Positions 22,166 through 32,409 of a stretch of DNA of 64,000 nt are shown here, piece by piece. The translations under genes were made by a program, and so were the position numbers. How positions within the stretch are numbered: the stretch's first letter is position 1; each line of letters starts with the position of its first letter. The DNA comes from Mesostigma viride. Its lineage: Eukaryota; Streptophyta; Mesostigmatophyceae; Mesostigmatales; Mesostigmataceae. The stretch covers positions 5,908,124-5,972,123 of the forward strand of contig RPFO01000065.1 in the NCBI GenBank assembly GCA_009746045.1, given 5' to 3'. The notes beneath the pieces were generated by a model, which did not search any database, was not told where the DNA came from, and saw only the letters and a program-made list of their open reading frames with translations.

Positions 22166-22739
22166 TGTTACGCCGCGGATATCTACCTCCACCTCTACCT
22201 CTAATGGGCCTGATACTACCTAAACTGGTCAGGCCTCCTCTACTTAACCCTCTGGCGAAAGACGAACGTGACGGAGCTGATCTCAATGCATTAACGTAAG
22301 TGTTGCTATAATACGCCATACAACCATTTACCAAAACCCGTTTACTCCAGGAATAGAGGAAGGAAACACAACTACACTGCCGTGACCCAAGCCTAAATGT
22401 GTCAATTCACTTAACACACGCCGAGTGCACACACAAAGGGGTAGAACGCGCATAAATGATCACCAACGGTCCAACACGCTCGGGCCGACATGGCCCTCGC
22501 CTACAGGTGCACGCTGGTCCACTAAATCTACTGATGCACGCTGGTCCACTACATTCTACCAAAGGATCAGGACCACTAGTAAAGTACGCGGCGCGGCGCC
22601 CAACGGCACCCAATGTACCACAGTACTGTTACGAGGACAATAATGTCCCGGTAGGAGCCTAAACGTAAACCTAGGGACAACCGAGGCAAAGGACCTAATT
22701 TACGTCCGTAACTACAACGAATTGTTACGCGACGTAACA
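22166..22739 (-). repeat. Chromovirus 5' LTR
   Basis: 574 bp, TGTTACG...CGTAACA, followed by AACAC (22740-22744), the target duplication. Confidence 0.93.
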
Positions 22740-22964
22740 AACACGCCGGTGATGCACAGCCCTCCAGTGGACACCTTCCGTGTTGCGGGGGGGGCCACCA
22801 CGGCTCTCTTTTGGTTGGGAAATATCAAGGAGCTAGCTCGGTATGGCGACACGCTTCCCCAAATCACTGTCCAAATCATGATCCAGGATCACAACAACAT
22901 CCGCGTGACGCTTCCAAGCGGGCTGATCGACACATCATTCCAAAAAGCCATTTTTCCACCCTGA
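22740..22964 (+). pseudogene. Giant repeat gene, segment right of the chromovirus
   Basis: Continues the B2 repeat interrupted at 4098. Residues align with repeat B1: VDTFRVAGGATTALFWLGNIKEL against VDAFETTGTGKGAITTAYLRLGDIKAL, ending in NNIRVTLPSGLID. Viral similarity stops near 22928; the last residues to the TGA at 22964 belong to the next inserted block. Confidence 0.78.
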
Positions 22965-23099
22965 AAATTATTCTAGGATAGGCTAATGATTAGTTTGGCC
23001 TCAAATTTGGCACCAAGGTGCCTAATCAGATATCTTATGGTGGCATGTGGTCAAATAATTTTTTGGGAGTCGGCAGCATGGTAACATGGTGACATTTGC

Positions 23100-23880
23100 T
23101 AGCATAAAAATACCGAATTTTCAGCACTTTCTGGCATGTATGCGTATATAATGACATCAAATGAACTCAGTTGGGCCTGGAACTTTGCACATGTTATAAA
23201 CACATCCCATGCAGCATGCCCACAAAGTTTCAGGCTGGTTGGATCCCAAAATGGTGACAGATGCTAGCATAAATACCCCCAAAATGCAGTTTTTCAGGGT
23301 TTTCCAAGGGTTTCATCACACATATGCATATATAATGACACCAAATGAACTCAGTTGGGCCTGGAACTTTGCACATGTTATAAACACATCCCATGCAGCA
23401 TGCCCACAAAGTTTCAGGCTGGTTGGATGACAAACTGGTGACAAATGCTAGCATAAACACCACAAAAATGCAGTTTTTCAGGGTTTTCCAAGGGTTTCAT
23501 CACACATTTGCATATATAATGACATCAAATGAACTCAGTTGGACCTGGGACTTGGCACATGTTCGAAACACATCCCATGCAGCCTGCCCACAAAGCTTCA
23601 GGCTGGTTGGATGACAAACTGGTGACAAATGCTAGCATAAATACCACAAAAATGCAGTTTTTCATGGTTTTTCAAGGGTTTCATCACACATGTGCATATA
23701 TAATGACATCAAATGAACTCAGTTGGACCTGGAACTTGGCACATGTTCGAAACACATCCCATGCAGCCTGCCCACAAAGCTTCAGGCTGGTTGGATAACA
23801 AAGTGGTGACAGATGCTAGCATAAATACCACAGAAAAAGCAGCTTTCTATTGTTCTTCCAAGGGTTTCATGGCAATCATT
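23100..23880. repeat. Tandem repeat, period about 184 bp, about four copies
   Basis: The motif ATGACATCAAATGAACTCAG or its variant recurs at about 23151, 23335, 23519 and 23703. Units contain CCCATGCAGC and GGCTGGTTGGAT. Copies 2 to 4 are close, the outer edges diverged. Minisatellite or a host satellite fragment. Confidence 0.85.
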
Positions 23881-24390
23881 CCACCTTGGTGTACAGAAGG
23901 TTCCAAACAACACATCATTACATTATGCATCATATTTACAATGCAGGAAGGCATACTTGGGGGCACATGCCTATAGTACAATGCATTAATAACACAGCTC
24001 TAGCCAGCTAGCTAGCTATATAGTGGCTAATGCCACACCCGGGGGCACGTTCTCACGGCCCTGCTGCATCCTTTTCCTTTTCTTCTTCTCTGCATCTGAC
24101 AGGGGCCTGCCCCCATCTTCTCATCCACCAGCCTGGTGAGCACCCTGACGTTGGTGACTTGCGTCAGCTACCCTACCCCATGGCACGCTTGGCCTTACGC
24201 TTGGTGAAGGTGGAGGGGTGGGTGCGACAGTTGGTCTGGGTTTTCATCACCCCCTTCCTCCAGTGCATGCGTGTGCTCCAACGCCTAAGCAGAGAAGCAC
24301 ACACACACACATACACACACACACACACGTCGATCCCTTACCCACCCACACACACACACCCACGTACACATGTATCCACCCACCCATGCA

Positions 24391-24511
<121 letters not shown>

Positions 24512-24515
24512 TCAT

Positions 24516-25164
24516 ACCCTCCCTCCCTCCCTCCCTCCCTCCCTCCTCCCTCCCTCCCTCCCTCCCTCCCTCCCTCCCTCCTCCCTCCCTCCCTCCTCCC
24601 TCCTCCCTCCCTCCCTCCCTCCCTCCCTCCCTCCTCCCTCCCTCCCTCCCTCCTCCCTCCCTCCCTCCCTCCCTCCCTCCCTCCCTCCCTCCCTCCCTCC
24701 CTCCCTCCCTCCCTCCCTCCCTCCCTCCTCCCTCCCTCCCTCCCTCCCTCCCTCCCTCCCTCCCTCTCCCTCCCTCCTCCCTCCCTCCTCCCTCCCTCCC
24801 TCCCTCCTCCCTCCCTCCCTCCCTCCCTCCCTCCCTCCCTCCCTCCCTCCCTCCCTCCTCCCTCCCTCCCTCCCTCCTCCCTCCCTCCCTCCCTCCCTCC
24901 CTCCCTCCCTCCCTCCCTCCCTCCCTCCCTCCCTCCCTCCCTCCCTCCCTCCCTCCTCCTCCCTCCCTCCCTCCCTCCCTCCCTCGATCCCTCCCTCCCT
25001 CCCTCCCTCCCTCCCTCCCTCCCTCCTCCCTCCCTCCCTCCTCCCTCCCTCCCTCCCTCCCCTCCCTCCCTCCCTCCCTCCCTCCTCCCTCCCTCCCTCC
25101 CTCCTCCCTCCCTCCCTCCCTCCCTCCCTCCCTCCCTCCCTCCCTCCCTCCCTCCCCCCTCCCT
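24516..25164. repeat. CCCT tetranucleotide microsatellite, about 650 bp
   Basis: Nearly uninterrupted CCCT with scattered CCT slips; one strand is all pyrimidine apart from a single GA near 24985. Potential triplex or G-quadruplex former on the purine strand. Confidence 0.97.
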
Positions 25165-26149
25165 CATTCATACACCCGTTCATTCATGCATGCAGCCGCT
25201 CATCATGAACACGCCTCCGTTGGGAAGCTCACGGGGTATGAACTATGAAACGGGCGGTAAGAAAGGAATAAGGAGCCGCCTCCCCAACATGCCGCCCGGC
25301 AAAGGCAGCGATGGGCCGTCCAGGAGGGAAACACTGCGCTTTGCCTTGTACGCCGGGGTGCGCAGGCGACGTGCGGGCACTGTCGCGTGTAAATTTGCCT
25401 GCCCGCCCCAGTCCTTCTCGGAACGCCTCCCCAGAGCATGCCGTCATGGTAAGAGCTCTTTTCGCCCGTCGCCGGAAGCTTAAACCACAAGAATACGCCG
25501 GTTAATGACCAGAAAATGGGGGGTTGTCGACGTTATAAACCAGTAGCTGTGGTTTTTCCCGCACCCCGAGCACACTCCGGACGGGGCCAGCAAGCCCCGC
25601 CCGCAGGATAAACACCGGGCGATGTTGCTGCGCCCAAGGGAAGTCATATAGCTGCAAGAAAAGACGTAAAAGCGATTAAAAGCACGACATGCAGTGTTGC
25701 CCCTGTCAGCGCTCCTATAATTCTCACTTTTTCGCGGAAGGGGCGTAAAAATCGGAAACGAAAAATTAAGGGAAATCCATCGCTGGGTTTCTTTGAAATG
25801 ATGTTAGGAACTGGTAGAATGTGTTCATGACCGCCGAGAGCATGTTTTTCCTGTCTGTGTCTTACCTTGCACACACACGGGTCGGGCCGGTTGGTGTGCA
25901 AAACGCCCGCCTGCTGCCCACGTGCCCTCGCTGCAGAAAAAAAAGAAACTGTTTTTCAGGTTTTTTAATGTACGATACTTTTCCTTATGTAATCAACGTC
26001 CGAACAAGCGAAATAACGTCCAAAATGGTTGCGTAATCAGCTCGCAATAAATTTTCGCGTCACCATAGCCGTGCACACCGAATTTCAGTCAACATTGCAC
26101 GCGCGCACCGAATTTCGTCAACTTTCGCGCGGGAATTACCGGGGCGGTA

Positions 26150-27726
26150 CCGGCGCTGCGCCGGACTGATGTGGAATTGGACGGGGTGGGAATCCCCCGC
26201 GACATCGTGATGACCTGGGACTTCGCCGCGTCCTGACTGGCAGCGGCGTGCTGCTGGATGGGGGTGGGATCGTCAGGTACCTTCCGTATATGTGGAATAG
26301 GGGGCTGCGGACAGGCAAATGGATATTTGCAGATAAGATACCCCCCTCAACGATCAATGTCCGCCGAGAGGTGGCAGTCGATGTCGCCGCCCCCTTGCCG
26401 CGACTCCAATACGATCAACCAGTTCACGGTGCGAGTGTGCTCCTGGAGTTGGGGTTTAATCTTCCCATCTCGAAACTGCAGTTAGCACCGACCGGGATCG
26501 CATGGGACGCCACACGACTGGGTGTGACAAAACGATTTACGGATGGCTTTCTTACAAGGCCGGACGGAGAAAACAAGCTCCTTATCGACCTTGGAGACAT
26601 CGCCGCCAAATTGCAGCGTGTAGGGCTGGACCTGGCCGGCAGCGGCAACACAGTTCTCACGTTCACGATCCCGCCTCGGTGTTTCAGCATCGACTCTGTC
26701 ACGTTCCCCGATTCCGTCTCGGGAATCGTAGAATTCGTCGGGTCGGGAAGCACAGGCGGGACGGGGGGCACAGGCGGGACGGGGGGCACAGGCGGGACGG
26801 GGGGCACAGGCGGGACGGGGGGCACAGGCGGGACGGGGGGCACAGGCGGGACGGGGGGCACAGGCGGGACGGGCGGAACAGGGGGCACGGGCGGAACAGG
26901 GGGCACGGGCGGACGGGGGCAGGCGGGACGGGCGGGACGGGGGGGGCAGGAGAGACGGACGTTTTTTCGTACTTGTACGCGTTCAAGACGAAGCCCGACG
27001 GCATGCTGGTTGGGCCCGCGCCGTCCGCCCTGACAAGCTCGTTCGACCTGGTCCTCTACACCTCCAAGCCGGTCACCATCGACAAGAGCAAGATCGGGCT
27101 GAGAGTGGCTGAGGGAAACACCCCCATCCTCGGGTTCGCAACCGGGGACTGGGTGTCCTCCACAGACAAGCAGACCCACACGCTTCCCTGCATCGGCTTC
27201 CCCAGCGCGCCCGCCACCGCCAGGCGCACGCTCACTCTGGCCCCGGTAAACCCGATGGGCGCCCCCACGGACGGGCTGGCGTTCACGGTCGTCAACAGCG
27301 ATCCCGCGGAGAGGCACGCGTTCGGCACACACACGGTGGTGCTGCCCGCCCCGCGGCCGTTCTTCTCCGACATCGATTTCGTCGGCGCCGACGCGGGCGA
27401 GCGTCTGGACACGTACGTGCCAGAACGCTTTGCCGTCCGGTTCGTGCCCTCGGTCGAGTCCATAACGGGGTTCACAGCCTCGGACGTGCGGCTCCGGCAC
27501 TTCGACTTCAAGACCAATAGGATCACCCCCGTGCCCCCGTGGGCGAGGTCGCAAAGAGTTCGAATGGGGTGATGCGCTTGGTTTACAACCGCACATGGCC
27601 ATCCCCTCTGGGCGCCGGCCTCCTCGTGCTGGATGTGGACACCGACCAGTTCGCGTACTCCGCCAGCGAGTCCAGGGGGAACGCGCCCGTCCTCGCCACA
27701 CATTACGTCGGGGGGCTGCCCTTTTA
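26150..27726 (+). pseudogene. Giant repeat gene, 3' portion with Gly-Gly-Thr linker
   Basis: Resumes with VELDGVGIPRDIVMTWDF (matching VEGVAINKDVRMTWNF of B2), shifts frame near 26235, and runs through LLIDLGDIAAKL and TFTIPPRCFSID to a Gly-Gly-Thr repeat (about 26750-26935). After a shift in that G-rich linker (G8 at 26939-26946) a new domain of ~200 residues follows (DVFSYLYAFKTKPDGMLVG, then DFVGADAGERLDTYVPERF), with another shift at the C-runs 27526-27538 and a TAG at 27724-27726. It ends 48 bp before capsid gene 1. Probably the C-terminal, virion-anchored or tip domain; role inferred. Confidence 0.62.
26750..26935 (+). repeat. Gly-Gly-Thr coding repeat
   Basis: GGCGGGACGGGGGGCACA units repeated about ten times, encoding GGT tripeptides, degenerating into GGGGCACGGGCGGAACA units. 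A flexible linker rather than collagen (no Gly-X-Pro). Confidence 0.9.
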
Positions 27727-27752
27727 GCCTCAGCAAAAAAAAAGTCTAGAAT

Positions 27753-27762
27753 CTATATATAC
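27753..27762 (+). promoter_or_regulatory. TATATATA promoter element of capsid gene 1
   Basis: CTATATATAC lies 12 bp before the ATG at 27775; the same 10-mer lies 14 bp before capsid gene 2. A shared late-promoter-like element is inferred. Confidence 0.6.
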
Positions 27763-27774
27763 ACCACCGCCGCT

Positions 27775-29558
27775 ATGGGAAGTCACAGCATCATGGCCCT
27801 CCGCGCGAAGGGCACGCAAGACGTGTCGCTCATTGTGGACCCCGAGGTCACCTTCTTCAAGACCGTGTACCCGCGCCACACGAACTACGCCCTGGAGGAC
27901 GCCGAGGTCACCCAGTCCGCCGGCATCGTCGGCTACGGGCAGTCGGTCGAGTTCAAGCTGCCCCGCTCGGGAGACCTCATCACCAGGGTCATGGCCTACA
28001 TCGAGGTGTGCGCTTTCGGCGCCTCGCTCATGTACTCCCCGTTCGCCAAGGACTTCGCCCGCATCCTCATCGATTACGTCGAGCTCGTGATTGGCGGATA
28101 CTCCATCGAGAAGGTGACGGGCGACTTCATGCACGTGAACGACATCATGAGCAAGCGGGCCTTCGAGAGCAACGTCGACAACCTCCCCGTCGACCACGGG
28201 GGCAGCGTCACGGTGGACGAGCGCGGTAGGATCGTCGACTACTACCGCGGCGACGCCCAGCACGTCTACGTCCCGCTCGAGTTCACCTTCTGCAGGGACC
28301 CGGGTCTGGCGCTCCCCATCATCGCCCTGCAGTACCACGACGTGATCGTGCGCGTGCAGTTCAACACAGCGGACAACATCTTCACGCGCTACTGGCGTCC
28401 GCACATGCCCGCGGGGCTGCAGACGGTGGCCCCCGCGATCGACTTCAGTGCGATCTCGACGAACCCCGCTAGGATGAAGAAGGTCATCGAGATGTTCGAG
28501 GAGCTGGACGGCGAGGGCGCGAAGTTCAACGTTCGCCATATCAGCACCAACAATGACAGGTTGTGGTCGGCGGGAGAACTCTACAGGTGGTTCAAGAGGA
28601 CGTCCGCGACCTCACACCCAGCCTACCCGACTGGCACAACGACCGCCCCGCCCATGGGGTCGGCCTTCGCAAGGGGCACCGCGTACGTGACCGAGTGGAA
28701 CACGTCCTACCCCCAGGGGGGACTCAAGGTAAGAAGCTGCTCACGGGTTTCTCGGTTATGTGGAGGGGCGAGGACCACGGAAACTACTACTCGATGACGG
28801 TGACAAGCGCGCAGATCCCGGCGACCCTTAACGCGCCCGACACCAACGCGCCCGCCGCGACCAACCCGCGCATCGACTGGATCGCAGCCCCCCCGTCGTT
28901 CGCCTGTAAGCTCCTGGTGCGCTACGTCTACCTGGACGACTTCGAGCGCCGCCAGTTCGCGCTCAACTCGCACGAGTACCTGATCACCGAGGTGCAGCGG
29001 ATCCAGCAGCACGTCGGCGGCGAGAACGAGGTGACGCTCGACCTCAAGTTCAACCACCCCGTCAAGGAGATCCTCTTCTGGTACAAGCCCGCCAGTCTGG
29101 ACTTCATCGACGCCAAGTACAGGGCGGACGCCGACTTCGCATACAACGGCTACTGGAAGTTCTGGAACGACCGCAGCGAGTTCGGAGACGGCCACCTGTT
29201 CACCTCCGCCAACCTCTCCCTAAACTCCCAGAACATGTTCGGAGAGGGGCGCGACCCCGTCTACTTCTCCTACCTGCTCCCCGCCGAGTTCCACACGCGC
29301 GTCGTCAAGGGCAGCAACGTGTACGTCATCCCCTTCGCCCTCGAGCCCGAGTCCTGGAAGCCCACGGGCACCGTGAACATGTCGCGCCTCGACAGCGTCA
29401 AGCTCATGCTCAAGGGGCTCGGAAAGACCTCGGGATCGGGATCGTGCCACGGGGAGGGCGGCGGCGGCATCCTGCCGGGCACGATCGAGGTGTACGCCAC
29501 CTCCTTCAACGTGCTGAAGATCGCGCAGGGCATGGGCGGCAAGCGGTTCGCCTCGTAA
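27775..29558 (+). pseudogene. NCLDV major capsid protein 1 (one frameshift)
   Basis: Double jelly-roll major capsid protein, the shell subunit of icosahedral giant viruses. The N-terminus has the family signature (RAKGTQDVSLIVDPEVTFFK, then YPRHTNYA, then LPRSGDLI) and the first jelly roll to about residue 310. The second jelly roll is in another frame (RYVYLDDFERRQFA, HPVKEILFWYK, DPVYFSYLLPAEFHTR, SWKPTGTVNMSRLDS), ending at 29558. The shift lies near C5/G6 at 28710-28721. About 590 residues in all, some 125 longer than gene 2, mostly from extra sequence between the two conserved halves (DFSAISTNPARMKK onward). ATG chosen by homology to gene 2 and the upstream TATATATA. Confidence 0.93.
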
Positions 29559-29602
29559 CCCCCGCCTCGGCGTGCTCCGGCCCAAATAAATAATCTTCGG
29601 TG

Positions 29603-29612
29603 CTATATATAC
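29603..29612 (+). promoter_or_regulatory. TATATATA promoter element of capsid gene 2
   Basis: CTATATATAC, 14 bp before the ATG at 29627, identical to the element before capsid gene 1. Confidence 0.6.
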
Positions 29613-29626
29613 GCTCCCCTCCCGCC

Positions 29627-31032
29627 ATGTCGCACGCGGTTCTGTCTCTCCGCGCCAAGGGCCCTCAGGACGCCATGCTGACCGTCTCCCCGGAGATCAC
29701 CTTCTTCAAGAGCATGTACCCCCGCCACACCAACTTCGCCTTCGCCGACACCGAGGTCGTGCCCACCAGCGGCATCCCCGGGTTCGGCCGCATGGTCGAG
29801 TTCCAGCTGCCCCGGAGCGGCGACCTCATCACCAAGGCCTACGTCTACGTGGAATTGCCCGCGTTGAGCGACTTTGGCACCCAGCCCCTCGGCAGGGCTT
29901 GGTGGAAGATGTTCGACCCCTTCTTCGACGACGTCGGCCGCGTCCTGCTCAAGAAGGTCGAGTTCCGCATCGGCGGGTACACCGTCGAGGAGACGACCGG
30001 CGAGTTCATGCACGTGTGGGACCAGCTTTCGCGCGACCCGAGCACCAGCCACGTCGATTCCGTCCCCGCCCGGCACGGCGGCGTCATCCGCAAGTTTGGC
30101 GGCGGGCAAACCGGGAACAAGCCCACCTACCTGTACCTGCCCCTGCGCTTCTCCTTCTGCGCCGAGGAGGGCATGGCCCTCCCCATCATCGCCCTGCAGT
30201 ACCACGACGCCCGCGTCCGCATCCAGCTGGCCTCCAAGGAGGAGATCTTCACGCACCTCGCCGGCGGGCAGAAGTACCCCGCCACCACGGTCAACGCCGC
30301 CCCCCTCCCATGGAACCACCTTAACAGCGCGCACAGCGCCACACCCCCCACCCCCTCGTGGCGGACAGCTACCGGGCGAACATGGTCGCGGCGATGTGCG
30401 ACATCACCAAGATGCGCCTTGTCCTGCGCTACGTCTATCTGGACGACTTCGAGCGGCGGCAGTTCGCCACCAAAGCCCACGAGTATCTGATCACCACCAC
30501 CCAGCAGTACGACCATTTCGTGGACGGCAGCGACCTGGAGACGATCACGCTGCCCTTCTCGCACCCCGTCAAGGAGCTCGTGTTTTTCTACAAAGCCGAG
30601 AACCGCCTGACGGACCCGGCCACGTCGCCGGACCCCACCCAGTCCGTCTGGAACTTCACCAACAAAAACAGCCTGTTCGGTGACGGGCACCTCTTCACGA
30701 GCGCCAACCTGACGCTCAACTCGCAGCAGGTGTTTGGCGAGGGGCGCGACCCGGTCTACTTTTCCTACCTGCTCCCCCTCCTGCACCACACGCGCATCCC
30801 GCGTGACCAGCACGTGTACGTCATCCCCTTCAGCAACGACCCCGAGAACTGGAAGCCTACCGGCAGCATCAACTTCTCGCGCCTGGACACCGTCAAGCTC
30901 GTCCTCAAGGGTCTCAGCAAGAGCACCGCCTCGACCGACCGCCTGCCCAAGGGCGTGATCACCATCTACGCCCGCTCCTTCAACATCCTGAAGATCACCA
31001 ACGGCATGGGCGGATGCCGGTTCGCCTCGTGA
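29627..31032 (+). pseudogene. NCLDV major capsid protein 2 (one frameshift)
   Basis: A paralogue of capsid gene 1, 68 bp downstream of it. The N-terminus has LRAKGPQDAMLTVSPEITFF, YPRHTNFA and LPRSGDLI; the C-terminal jelly roll has RYVYLDDFERRQFA, HPVKELVFFYK, DPVYFSYLLP, NWKPTGSINFSRLD. The two halves are in different frames; the shift falls in C6 (30344-30349) or C5 (30351-30355). About 468 residues, the usual size of an NCLDV capsid protein. Two adjacent, diverged capsid genes suggest either different shell positions or duplication with specialisation. Confidence 0.93.
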
Positions 31033-31044
31033 TGAACCACCCAA

Positions 31045-31050
31045 TATAAA
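31045..31050 (+). promoter_or_regulatory. TATAAA box before the H3-tail-like gene
   Basis: TATAAA 25 bp before the ATG at 31075. Confidence 0.4.
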
Positions 31051-31074
31051 TTCGCACCTAGTGTAATAGTGGTA

Positions 31075-31844
31075 ATGGCCTCCTCCAGCTCCTCCGGCAG
31101 ACAAATCGCCCGCAAGTCCACCGGGTCTCCTCCCCGACAAATGCCCCGGAAGTCCATTGGGGGAAGCAGGTTCGTCGGGGAGACAGCGGCCCCCGCGCGA
31201 GTTCCAACAGCGGCTCCAGCGCTCTAAGCGGTTACAGCAGCAACTCCGGCGCTTACAGGAACAGCAACAGGGCTTCCGGCAGCAGCTCCGGCGCTTACAG
31301 GAACAGCAACAGCGCTTCCGGCAGCAGCGTCGGCGCTTCCATCGGCAGCTCCGGCCTTTACATGAACAGCAACAGCGCTCCCATCGGCAGCTCCGGCGCT
31401 TACAGGAACAGCCCCAGAAGTTTCAGTTCAGTCAATCAACAAGTGGGCCGCAAGTCCACCGGGTGGGTACAGCGCGCGGAAGGGTCGCCTCCCCGACAAA
31501 TGCCCCGGAAGTCCATTTGGGGGAAGCAGGTTCGTCGGGGAGACAGCGGCAGTAGTTCCAGATCAGTTCTGACACGCCCACAACAAGTGGGCCGCAAGTC
31601 CACCGGGTGGGTACAGCGCGCGGAAAGGTCGCCTCCCCGACAAATGCCCCGGAAGTCCATTGGGGGGAAGCAGGTTCGTCAGGAGGTTCGTCAGGAAAGT
31701 ACCCGCAGCGCCCCCTACCCGCTGCCGCAGGGGCTACAAGCGGCAAGAAAGTCACTGGGACGGAAACCTCTCCGCTCGGGTGATGCCGAGTCTGGCGTCT
31801 GGGTGTTTTATGACACCTCGTCTGATTCTACCGGTCGGTTCTAA
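31075..31844 (+). pseudogene. Repeated histone-H3-tail-like protein (one frameshift)
   Basis: The ATG at 31075 opens MASSSSSGRQIARKSTGSPP followed by RQMPRKSIGG; this frame stops at 31227. One G is missing from the run at 31159-31163 (5 G versus 6 in the third copy, 31652-31657); the other frame continues to the TAA at 31844. The product would have a Ser/Asn/Tyr-rich middle (SGAYRNSN repeats), two further cassettes RKSTGWVQRAE(G/R)SPPRQ plus MPRKSI(W/G)GKQV, and a final AARKSLGRK. RQIARKSTG matches eight-residue stretch KQTARKST plus G of the histone H3 tail at seven of nine positions, including Lys9-Ser10-Thr11-Gly12. There is no histone fold. A chromatin-tail mimic is the inference; a basic virion DNA-binding protein is the alternative. 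Confidence 0.55.
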
Positions 31845-31996
31845 CTCCCATGCAGCCTGTGTTGGAAGTAAAGGCAGAGAGCCTAGACTAGGTGATAATA
31901 ATTATACTTAAATGAAAGCGTGAATGCATCAAGGAATGAGACCGAATTCGCATTTTTCATTAAAAATTTTCGTGGCTACGTTACATAAATCACAGG
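31845..31996. other. AT-rich intergenic region
   Basis: Contains A/T-rich sequence (ATTAAAAATTTTCG at about 31960) before the next ATG; no gene seen. Confidence 0.5.
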
Positions 31997-32400
31997 ATGA
32001 CCAAATGCACTTCTCTCACGTCCAAGGGCCGTCGTTGTCGCCGCTCTGCGCCTCACGGCTCCCGCGGCCTCTGTGCGACGCACAGGGTGCGCGCGGGCAA
32101 ACCGACAGACGACGCCCGGATGGCCGCGCTCATCCGCGAGACGCGATCGCTGGTGGGAAATGGCGGATCCGCCCCCCGATTTCCAGGGATGACCTCATCC
32201 GCGAATCAAGGGCACTCCTATCCGACGACCTCCCCTGGTTGCCCACAGGGAAGGGGAGTGACGCTGCAGCTCGCGCCAGGCATTTACGCAAGCATCGGTC
32301 GCTGGTGTTGGGGTACCCCCCCACGCTCGATGAAGTCAGGCTCTCGAGGTCCCGGCCGTTCACGACGGGCAATTCCTTCGCTATCCCCTTCCCCAGATAG
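31997..32400 (+). pseudogene. Small Cys/His zinc-ribbon-like protein (one frameshift)
   Basis: The ATG at 31997 starts MTKCTSLTSKGRRCRRSAP, then GLCATH: a C-x(10)-C-x(10)-C-x2-H pattern common in short proteins of giant viruses and probably zinc-binding. The better downstream frame (ISRDDLIRESRALLSDDLPW, then LGYPPTLDEVRLSRSRP) is shifted by one base; the likely site is the C6 run 32172-32177. It ends at the TAG 32398-32400, close to the convergent gene at 32410. Function unknown. Confidence 0.55.
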
Positions 32401-32409
32401 GTATGTAGG

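Larger units (their letters stand above)
4099..22739 (-). mobile_element. Ty3/gypsy chromovirus LTR retrotransposon (carries nested copia A)
   Basis: This is a full-length element on the minus strand. LTRs at 4099-4670 and 22166-22739 (572 and 574 bp) are nearly identical, differing visibly by a 2-nt indel, and start TGTTACG and end CGTAACA. A 5-bp target duplication AACAC lies at 4094-4098 and 22740-22744. Gene order from the 5' LTR: RNase-H1-hybrid-binding-like ORF, gag, protease, RT-RNase H-integrase, chromodomain, extra 3' region. It split a viral codon series; removing it with one AACAC restores the viral frame (GAG AAC ACG CCG). A 7.8-kb copia element sits in gag, so the original length was about 10.8 kb. 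Near-identical LTRs point to a recent insertion. Confidence 0.93.

Noticed and set aside
23100-23880. Regularly spaced repeats as a possible CRISPR array
   Set aside because: Units are 184 bp and contiguous, without short repeats and unique spacers; this is a tandem repeat in eukaryotic sequence.
25203-25490. 95-codon minus-strand frame right of the microsatellite
   Set aside because: No recognisable motif, atypical composition and competing frames on both strands.
26750-26935. Collagen-like protein
   Set aside because: The tripeptide is Gly-Gly-Thr without proline; it is a flexible linker, not a collagen triple helix.
28700-30360. Programmed frameshifting in the two capsid genes
   Set aside because: The shifts are at different protein positions and lie in plain homopolymers without a shared slippery heptamer; error or decay is simpler.
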